Positions 43,633 to 48,819 of a stretch of 48,819 nt of DNA are shown here, in pieces. How positions within the stretch are numbered: the first letter of the stretch is position 1; every line of letters starts with the position of its first letter. A model generated the notes under the pieces. It saw only the letters and a program-made list of their open reading frames with translations. It searched no databases and had not been told where the DNA came from. This stretch comes from CADEFX01 sp050260355 (lineage in GTDB: Bacteria; Pseudomonadota; Alphaproteobacteria; Rhizobiales; Hyphomicrobiaceae): contig JBLNBZ010000060.1 in the NCBI GenBank assembly GCA_050260355.1, forward strand, positions 1-48,819, in the 5' to 3' direction. A program made the translations under genes and the position numbers.

Positions 43633-44306
43633 GCGGGCGCCTCGCGTGGGGTGAAGTGGGTTTCGATGGCCGACAGGAGGGCTGCACCCTCATGCACCAC
43701 CCGATGCGCACCGGCTGCCGTCAGCTGGGCCACCGTGTGGTAGCCCCAGGCGACGCCAAGTGCGCCAACGCGGGCGCTCAGCGCCATCTCCATGTCGAAG
43801 CTGGTGTCGCCGACCATAATGGTGTCCTCCGGCGCGGCGCCGGTCTCAGCCATGGCCTTGAGGATCATGGACGGGTGCGGCTTGGAGGGGTGGTCGTCGG
43901 CGGTCTGGATGGTCAGGAAATGCCCATGCCAGCCCTCGCGGTCGAACAGGCGGGCAACCCCGCGCTTGGACTTGCCGGTGGCAATGCCGAGCAGCGTGTC
44001 TCCCGATTTCAGGGTCTCGATCACCTCGCGCACGCCGGGATACAGCGGCTCGGCGGTGCGCTGCGCCTCTCGGATGCGCGGAACTCCTGAGCGATAGAGC
44101 TCGACGAGCTCACGCTGCACCGAGGCCGGATGCTGCCCGGCCAGGACCCGGAACGCCTCGGGCAGCGACAATCCCACCACGCTCAGCGCCTGCGCGCGCG
44201 TGGGCGGCGCCAGGCCCAGGCTCGAGAAGGCATGGTCGACCGCGGCAACAATGGCGTGCTGGCTGTCGACCAGGGTGCCGTCGCAATCGAAGATAACGAG
44301 CTTCAT
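43629..44306 (-). CDS. HAD-family phosphatase (Gph/PGP-like)
   Basis: A 225-residue haloacid-dehalogenase superfamily hydrolase. Motif I is FDCDGTLVDS (Asp7, Asp9), motif II Thr/Ser region is GIATGKSKRG (near 110-120), and motif IV is MVGDTSFDMEMA near 170. The cap is of the phosphoglycolate phosphatase / beta-phosphoglucomutase type. The substrate cannot be told; phosphoglycolate or a pseudouridine/nucleotide phosphate are possible. It lies between a pseudouridine synthase and ATP12, an order also seen in other Rhizobiales. It overlaps ATP12 by 4 bp. Confidence 0.92.
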   Translation of the reverse strand: MKLVIFDCDGTLVDSQHAIVAAVDHAFSSLGLAPPTRAQALSVVGLSLPEAFRVLAGQHPASVQRELVELYRSGVPRIREAQRTAEPLYPGVREVIETLKSGDTLLGIATGKSKRGVARLFDREGWHGHFLTIQTADDHPSKPHPSMILKAMAETGAAPEDTIMVGDTSFDMEMALSARVGALGVAWGYHTVAQLTAAGAHRVVHEGAALLSAIETHFTPREAPA

Positions 44307-44384
44307 GGCGGCTGCTTATAGCACCTGATACCGCCGGGCACACAACGGCCCCCAAACGCTCCAATAGCAGCCGCCGAGTTGCGC

Positions 44385-45380
44385 CTACCTGTCCCGGTCC
44401 GCGTCATACCGCTTCGCGTCGAGACCCAGCAGCTCCCACGTGCGCAGCATATGCTCCGGCAGCGGTGCGGTGACGTCGAGCTTCGGCTGACCCTGGCGCG
44501 GATGCGGGATGACGAGGCGGCGAGCATGCAGGTGCAGCTTGCGCTCCACGGCCTCCGCGAGCATGGTCTTGTCGCCCTCGTACTTGTTGTCGCCGATGAT
44601 GGGATGGCCGATCAGCGCCATGTGCGCGCGGAGCTGGTGATGGCGGCCGGTCACGGGCTTCAGGCTGACCCAGGCGGCGCGATGGGCCACGCGGTCGATG
44701 ACGCTGTAATGCGTGGTGGCATGCATCGCCCGCTCCTGCTCGCCGGGACGCGCCTTGCGCACGCGGTCGCCGTCGGGGCCGGCAGCCTTGACGAGCGGCG
44801 CCTCGATGCGGCCTTGCGGCGGCCTCGGTACGCCTGCGACCAAGGCCCAGTAGGTCTTCGCGGCCGAGCGCGTCTGGAACGTGCGCCCGAGCTTGGCCGC
44901 CGCCTGGCGATGCTTGGCCACCAGCAGCACGCCGGTGGTGTCGCGGTCGAGCCGATGCACCAGGCGCGGCCGATCGCCGAAGCGGTCCACCATGCCGGCA
45001 AGCAGGCCGTCGAGATGGCGCCTGGTGCCGCTGCCCCCCTGGACGGCGAGGCCGAACGGCTTGTTGAGCACCAGCACGTCGTCGTCCTCGAACAGGATTA
45101 TGCGCTCCACGAGATCGCGGTCGGCGGCCGAGGTCGGCGTGGCCGCATGCACGGACGAGGCGGGCGTGTCGCGCACGATCTTGGGCACGCGCACCTGCTG
45201 GCCGGCCTCCAGACGCGCGTTGGCCTCCACGCGCTTGGAATCGACCCGCACCTGGCCCGAGCGCAACAGCTTCTGCAGGTAGGTGTAGGTGACGTCGGGA
45301 AAGTGCGCGCGGAACCAGCGGTCGAGACGCAAGCCGGCCTCGGCCCGCGACACTTCGATGGTCTCGACACGGTCGCTCAT
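44385..45380 (-). CDS. RluA-family pseudouridine synthase (RluC/RluD-like)
   Basis: A 331-residue pseudouridine synthase. It has an N-terminal S4 RNA-binding domain (AGLRLDRWFRAHFPDVTY... LQKLLRSGQVRVDSKRV, about 15-52), then the catalytic domain with HRLDRDTTG (142-150, catalytic Asp145) and RLVHRLDRDTTG context. It converts uridines in 23S rRNA; which positions cannot be told. ATG 45380 was chosen because AGGGG lies about 9 bases upstream; the open frame further upstream starts with TTG and overlaps the membrane protein gene. It is part of the minus-strand chain from the protease to pccB. Confidence 0.92.
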   Translation of the reverse strand: MSDRVETIEVSRAEAGLRLDRWFRAHFPDVTYTYLQKLLRSGQVRVDSKRVEANARLEAGQQVRVPKIVRDTPASSVHAATPTSAADRDLVERIILFEDDDVLVLNKPFGLAVQGGSGTRRHLDGLLAGMVDRFGDRPRLVHRLDRDTTGVLLVAKHRQAAAKLGRTFQTRSAAKTYWALVAGVPRPPQGRIEAPLVKAAGPDGDRVRKARPGEQERAMHATTHYSVIDRVAHRAAWVSLKPVTGRHHQLRAHMALIGHPIIGDNKYEGDKTMLAEAVERKLHLHARRLVIPHPRQGQPKLDVTAPLPEHMLRTWELLGLDAKRYDADRDR

Positions 45381-45394
45381 CCCGGGCCAGCCCC

Positions 45395-45619
45395 TCAATC
45401 GCGGCGCAGGCGGGCGCTGAGGCGCCAGCCGACCATCCAGCCGGCAAGGAGGCCTGCGAGCGTGCTCGCCGTGAAGATCAGGAGGTGCATGGCGGCGGCG
45501 GTGTCGGGGCTCGAGAAGAGCTGGCGCTGAACAATGGCGGAGGCGATGGGCGTGCTCACGTACAAGACGGCAAGGACCGCGAACGCGATCGCGAGGACTG
45601 CGGCTATAACATAGCGCAC
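45395..45619 (-). CDS. Small two-span membrane protein (74 residues)
   Basis: A short protein with two hydrophobic segments (about 4-22 and 45-64), a charged link containing QRQLFSSPD, and a basic C-terminus (RLSARLRRD). It starts at GTG 45619, with GGGGAGG about 9 bases upstream, and is the missing gene between rarA (20 bp) and the pseudouridine synthase (15 bp). The position fits a small inner-membrane protein of unknown role; I do not recognise a family. Longer frames in this region read through rarA and are not real. Confidence 0.7.
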   Translation of the reverse strand: MRYVIAAVLAIAFAVLAVLYVSTPIASAIVQRQLFSSPDTAAAMHLLIFTASTLAGLLAGWMVGWRLSARLRRD

Positions 45620-45638
45620 GACGGCCCGCCTCCCCGTT

Positions 45639-46955
45639 TCATTCCCCGCTCTCCCGCTTGGCGCGCAGGCTCTGCCAATAGGCGAGCCGCTTCCTGATCT
45701 CGCGCTCGAAGCCGCGCTCGGGCGGATCGTAGAACTGCGGGCGGGACATCTCCTCGGGGAAGTAATCCTGGCCGGAGAAGCCCTCCTCGGTGTCGTGGTC
45801 ATACGCGTAGCCGGCCCCATAGCCCTGCTCCGCCATGAGCCTGGTCGGGGCGTTGAGGATGTGCTTGGGCGGCGACAGGCTGCCGTGCTCCTTGGCCGAC
45901 CGCATGGCGGCGCCATAGGCCTTGTAGGACGCGTTGGATTTGGGCGCGGTGGCGAGGTAGATGGTCGCCTGCGCCAGCGCCAGCTCGCCCTCCGGCGTGC
46001 CGAGAAAGTCGTAGACGTCCTTGGCGGCCAGCGCCTGGACCACCGCCTGCGGATCGGCGAGGCCGATGTCCTCGATCGCCATGCGCACGAGCCTGCGCGC
46101 CAGGAACAAGCGGTCCTCGCCGCCATCGAGCATGCGGCACAGCCAGTAGAGCGCCGCATCGGGATCGGAGCCGCGCACCGCCTTGTGCAAAGCGCTGATC
46201 AGGTTGTAGTGGCCCTCGCGGCTCTTGTCGTAGAGGGGAGCGCGCCGCTGCACCAGCTTGACCAGCGCATCGCGCGAAAGCGGCCGCTGTCCGGGCGCGA
46301 CGGCGCCCAGGATCTCCTCGGCCATGTTGAGAATGGCGCGGCCGTCGCCATCGGCCATGCCTTTGAGGGCGGACCTGGCATCGTCGTCGAGAGGAAGGCT
46401 GCGGCCCTCCTCCGCCTCGGCGCGCCGCAGAAGCTCCTCCAAGTCCTGCTCGCCGAGCCGGTTGAGCACCAGCACGGCGGCGCGACTCAACAGAGCGGCA
46501 TTGAGCTCGAAGGACGGGTTCTCGGTCGTGGCCCCGACGAGCGTGATCGTGCCGTCCTCCATGTGCGGCAGGAAGCTGTCCTGCTGCGAGCGGTTGAAGC
46601 GATGGATCTCGTCGATGAAAAGCAGCGTGCCCTTGCCGGTCTCGCGCCGGGCCTTGGCGCGGTCGAAGGCCTTGCGCAGATCCTGCACGCCGGAAAAGAT
46701 CGCCGAGAGCTGCTCGAACTCGAGCCGGGTCTCGTTGGCGAGCAGGCGGGCGATCGTGGTCTTGCCGCTGCCGGGCGGTCCCCAGAGGATCATGCTCTGG
46801 ACGCGCCCGCTCTTCAGCATGCGCGTCAGCGTGCCATCGGCGCCGACGAGCTGATCCTGGCCGACGACGTCGCCGAGCTGCTTGGGCCGCAGCCGGTCGG
46901 CGAGCGGCCTGGGCGCGCCCTTCTCCATTCCCGCGGCTTCAAACAGATTGCTCAT
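45639..46955 (-). CDS. rarA: Replication-associated recombination protein RarA (MgsA)
   Basis: A 438-residue AAA+ ATPase of normal length for RarA. Walker A is GPPGSGKT (59-66), Walker B is LLFIDEIHRFN, sensor 1 is in ATTENPSFELN, and the C-terminal tetramerisation domain holds DPDAALYWLCRMLDGGED and PKSNASYKAYGAAM, both characteristic. It acts at stalled replication forks. It lies 29 bp after the Do-like protease on the same strand. Confidence 0.95.
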   Translation of the reverse strand: MSNLFEAAGMEKGAPRPLADRLRPKQLGDVVGQDQLVGADGTLTRMLKSGRVQSMILWGPPGSGKTTIARLLANETRLEFEQLSAIFSGVQDLRKAFDRAKARRETGKGTLLFIDEIHRFNRSQQDSFLPHMEDGTITLVGATTENPSFELNAALLSRAAVLVLNRLGEQDLEELLRRAEAEEGRSLPLDDDARSALKGMADGDGRAILNMAEEILGAVAPGQRPLSRDALVKLVQRRAPLYDKSREGHYNLISALHKAVRGSDPDAALYWLCRMLDGGEDRLFLARRLVRMAIEDIGLADPQAVVQALAAKDVYDFLGTPEGELALAQATIYLATAPKSNASYKAYGAAMRSAKEHGSLSPPKHILNAPTRLMAEQGYGAGYAYDHDTEEGFSGQDYFPEEMSRPQFYDPPERGFEREIRKRLAYWQSLRAKRESGE

Positions 46956-46984
46956 GCGACGCGCGCCTTACCGCGGGAGAGGAG

Positions 46985-48421
46985 CTATCCCCCGACCTGA
47001 AGCTGCAGTGTGCGGCCACCACGCTTGATGGCCATTTGCCAAATGCGCTGTCGATGGCGCAGGAGACGCTCGAGCCCCGCCACGTCCGCGACCTGCGCGC
47101 TGCCCACGCTCACGATCACGTCGCCCGGCTTGAAGCCGAGCTTCGCCGCGGTCGATCCGTTGCGCGCCGACAGCACGACGACGCCCTCCTCCTCCTCGAG
47201 ACCCAGCTCGTCAGCGATCGAGGGGAGAATGTTGGCCACGCGCGCGCCATCCAGCGGATGCTGCCCGACCAGATTGCGTACATCGTCCTTGCCGGCCTTG
47301 GGCGGCGCCGTCAATGCCACATCGACAACCTGCTTGTGGCCCTTGCGCAGCACGTCGAGCCGCGCCCGGTTGCCGATGCCGCGCGTCGTCAGCCGGTACG
47401 TGATGCTGCGCGGGTCGGCGACCTCCGTGCCATCGACGGCGACGATCACGTCGCCCGGGACAAGGCCGGCCTGCGCCGCGGGGCTGCCCGGACGCACGCG
47501 CGATACATAGGCGCCGACCGGCCGATCGACGCCGAGGCCCTCGGCGATGTCGCGCGTGACGGCCTCGAGGCGCGCGCCGAGCCATGGCCGTTCCAGCTTG
47601 CGGCCGGCGATGGCGCTCTGGACCACGAGCTTGACGAGGTTGGAGGGCGTCGCAAAGCCGATGCCGTGCGAGCCGCCGGAGCGCGAGTAGATGGCGGTGT
47701 TGATGCCGACCAGGCGGCCGGCCATGTCGACCAGTGCGCCGCCCGAGTTGCCGGGGTTGATCGCTGCATCCGTCTGGATGAAGACCTGGGCGTCGGACTG
47801 TCCGACCTCGGAGCGCGCGAGCGCCGAGACGATGCCCTGCGTGACGGTCTGGCCGACGCCGAACGGATTGCCGATCGCCAGCACCATGTCGCCGACCTCG
47901 AGGATGTCGGAGTCCTCGAACTCGAGGTAGGGAAAGCGTCCATCGCCACCCTCGATCTTGAGCACGGCGATGTCGGTCTTGTCGTCCTGCTGCAGGACCT
48001 TGGCGTCGAACTCGCGCCGGTCGGAGAGCACGAGCCTGATCTCGGTCGCGCCGCCGAGCTTGATGACGTGCGTGTTGGTGACGACGACTCCGTCCGGCGA
48101 CACGATAACGCCCGAGCCGAGCGAGCTTTGGATGCGCTCGGACGGCATGCCGAAGCGGTCGCCGAAGAAGCGGCGGAAGAAGGGATCGTCCGCGAACGGT
48201 GACTGCACCTGCACGCGACCGCGCACGAACACGTTGACGACCGCCGGCGAGGAACGCTTGACGATCGGCGCGAACGAATACTGCGCCGCCTCACGCGACG
48301 GCGGCGGCTGCTTGAGCTGGGCTGTTGCGGGGCTGCTGGACTCCAAGAGCCCCCAGCCGAAGGCTGCCGTCAACAGCACCAACAACCCGGGCCAGGTAGC
48401 ACGCCGTGCCGGCCTTCTCAT
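46985..48421 (-). CDS. Do-like (DegP/DegQ) periplasmic serine endoprotease
   Basis: A 478-residue HtrA-family protease with a signal sequence or anchor (hydrophobic run about 11-27, cleavage near TAQ) followed by the protease domain. The catalytic triad is His118 (TNTHVI), Asp150 (DKTDIAVL) and Ser226 (NPGNSGGAL). PDZ1 covers about 255-345 and PDZ2 about 395-475. The short N-terminal Q-linker lacks the long LA loop of DegP, so it is closer to DegQ. The start is ATG 48421 with AGGAAA upstream; the open frame going up to 48793 runs through repeats and is not coding. It degrades misfolded periplasmic proteins. Confidence 0.95.
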   Translation of the reverse strand: MRRPARRATWPGLLVLLTAAFGWGLLESSSPATAQLKQPPPSREAAQYSFAPIVKRSSPAVVNVFVRGRVQVQSPFADDPFFRRFFGDRFGMPSERIQSSLGSGVIVSPDGVVVTNTHVIKLGGATEIRLVLSDRREFDAKVLQQDDKTDIAVLKIEGGDGRFPYLEFEDSDILEVGDMVLAIGNPFGVGQTVTQGIVSALARSEVGQSDAQVFIQTDAAINPGNSGGALVDMAGRLVGINTAIYSRSGGSHGIGFATPSNLVKLVVQSAIAGRKLERPWLGARLEAVTRDIAEGLGVDRPVGAYVSRVRPGSPAAQAGLVPGDVIVAVDGTEVADPRSITYRLTTRGIGNRARLDVLRKGHKQVVDVALTAPPKAGKDDVRNLVGQHPLDGARVANILPSIADELGLEEEEGVVVLSARNGSTAAKLGFKPGDVIVSVGSAQVADVAGLERLLRHRQRIWQMAIKRGGRTLQLQVGG

Positions 48422-48557
48422 ACCGTTTCCTCGCTGCCATTGCGCTGCGATCCCCCCGCGCGTCCCCGATTCGGAATATAGGCCAGCCGTCAATGGCTTT
48501 GAAGAATTCCAGACGCCGGGCGACGATCGTCCCCGGACGGATCGTTGGGGGCTGCGC

Positions 48558-48683
48558 GCGCATGCCGCGGCCGGCAGCACGCCCATCCTCGCGATCCGTT
48601 GGACCCGAGGCTTTGCGTCTTGCGCATGCCGCGGCCCGGCAACGCGCCTGTCCTCGCGGTCCTGTGGGACCCGAGGCTTTGCC
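48558..48683. repeat. Tandem duplication with 64-bp period
   Basis: Unit 1 begins GCGCATGCCGCGG at 48558 and unit 2 begins with the same bases at 48622. Both end GACCCGAGGCTTTGC. The units differ in a few central positions. No protein is encoded. Probably a product of slippage or recombination of a dispersed repeat. Confidence 0.65.
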
Positions 48684-48702
48684 GGGACCCAGAGCATTAT
48701 CC

Positions 48703-48731
48703 CCCTCTCCCCGTCCTTTACGGGGAGAGGG
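48703..48731. repeat. 11-bp perfect hairpin with CCCTCTCCCC stem
   Basis: CCCTCTCCCCG (48703-48713) pairs with CGGGGAGAGGG (48721-48731) around TCCTTTA. It resembles the hairpin at 2008-2031, so it belongs to the same dispersed repeat type, and the sequence GTCGGGGTGAGGGG follows. No T-run suggests a terminator. Confidence 0.65.
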
Positions 48732-48758
48732 TCGGGGTGAGGGGCAGCGGGGTACAAA

Positions 48759-48808
48759 CCGGGTAGATCCCTGACAGGGTAGACCGGGAGCATTCCTGAC
48801 AGGTCAAG
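48759..48808. repeat. Two imperfect 25-bp direct repeats, possible edge of a mobile element
   Basis: CCGGGTAGATCCCTGACAGG (48759-48778) and CCGGGAGCATTCCTGACAGG (48784-48803) begin two adjacent 25-bp units. Repeated CCTGACAGG motifs like this could be binding sites at the end of an insertion sequence lying beyond the window, but no transposase is visible here. The call is tentative. Confidence 0.4.
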
Positions 48809-48819
48809 CTCGTTCGAAT

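Larger units (their letters stand above)
48422..48819. other. Intergenic end of the window, repeat-rich
   Basis: About 400 bp upstream of the protease gene. It contains a 64-bp tandem duplication (48558-48683), a strong hairpin (48703-48731) and a 25-bp pair of imperfect direct repeats at the edge. No gene is supported. The protease promoter should lie in the first 100 bp but I see no clear motif. Confidence 0.6.

Noticed and set aside
48422..48793. Extended N-terminus of the Do-like protease
   Set aside because: The upstream part is translated from tandem repeats and a hairpin; the signal sequence begins right after ATG 48421 with AGGAAA before it.
48806..48819. GTTCGAAT at the very end as a tRNA T-arm
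   Set aside because: No acceptor, D-arm or anticodon stem of the right spacing is found upstream in the window.

Overview
The window is GC-rich (roughly two thirds by eye) with dense operons and no rRNA, tRNA or CRISPR array that I can find. Gene content and order point to an alphaproteobacterium of the order Hyphomicrobiales (Rhizobiales): an ELM1-type protein, an ATP12 chaperone, a FadE-FadJ-FadI operon, livHMGF followed by a DUF6867-like membrane protein, heterotetrameric sarcosine oxidase, and the degP/degQ-rarA-rluC-HAD-ATP12-pccB neighbourhood. The genus cannot be fixed from the sequence alone.

Layout. 1-1026: end of an ELM1-like gene and a cyclophilin-like gene, convergent. 1027-2071: about 1 kb without genes, holding two structured palindromic-end repeats and shorter repeats. 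2072-7894 (minus): a long-chain fatty-acid beta-oxidation operon fadE-fadJ-fadI, preceded by a 16-bp palindrome (7965-7980) that is probably its operator. 8269-10268: a small sulfur island with a BigR/SqrR/SoxR-type ArsR regulator, a SoxS-like periplasmic thioredoxin, soxY, soxZ and a double CDGSH iron-sulfur protein. No other thiosulfate-oxidising sox genes are present. 10450-18471: a branched-chain amino-acid type ABC transporter (livHMGF, a DUF6867-like protein, livK, a second diverged binding protein) followed by a DmpA-family aminopeptidase and a 60-residue membrane protein.

18481-24433 (minus): a TRAP transporter operon (dctP, alpha/beta hydrolase, dctQ, dctM) continuing into an SDR dehydrogenase and a D-amino-acid-dehydrogenase-like flavoprotein. 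24675-27482: the helicase hrpB and a small conserved protein. 27754-37210: a binding-protein-fold protein without a signal peptide paired with a luciferase-like flavin oxidoreductase, then sarcosine oxidase soxBDAG, a carboxymuconolactone-decarboxylase-like protein and a GMC oxidoreductase. This block looks like catabolism of N-methylated or other small nitrogenous compounds. 37458-38685: a DUF2189 membrane protein behind a probable EcfG general-stress promoter, and a small secreted protein.

38888-40177: an orphan gene of clearly lower GC encoding a probable PD-(D/E)XK nuclease, directly behind pccB, where pccA would often be found. 40191-48421: acyl-CoA carboxylase beta subunit and housekeeping genes (ATP12, HAD phosphatase, pseudouridine synthase, rarA, a Do-like protease). 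The last 400 bases hold tandem repeats and a strong hairpin.

Most of the window is transport plus catabolism of fatty acids, amino acids and methylated amines. The parts most worth a second look are the reduced sox island with its cysteine-pair regulator, the orphan PD-(D/E)XK gene, the cytosolic binding-protein/LLM pair, and the repeats at 1400-1801, whose hairpins keep their position while their sequence changes.
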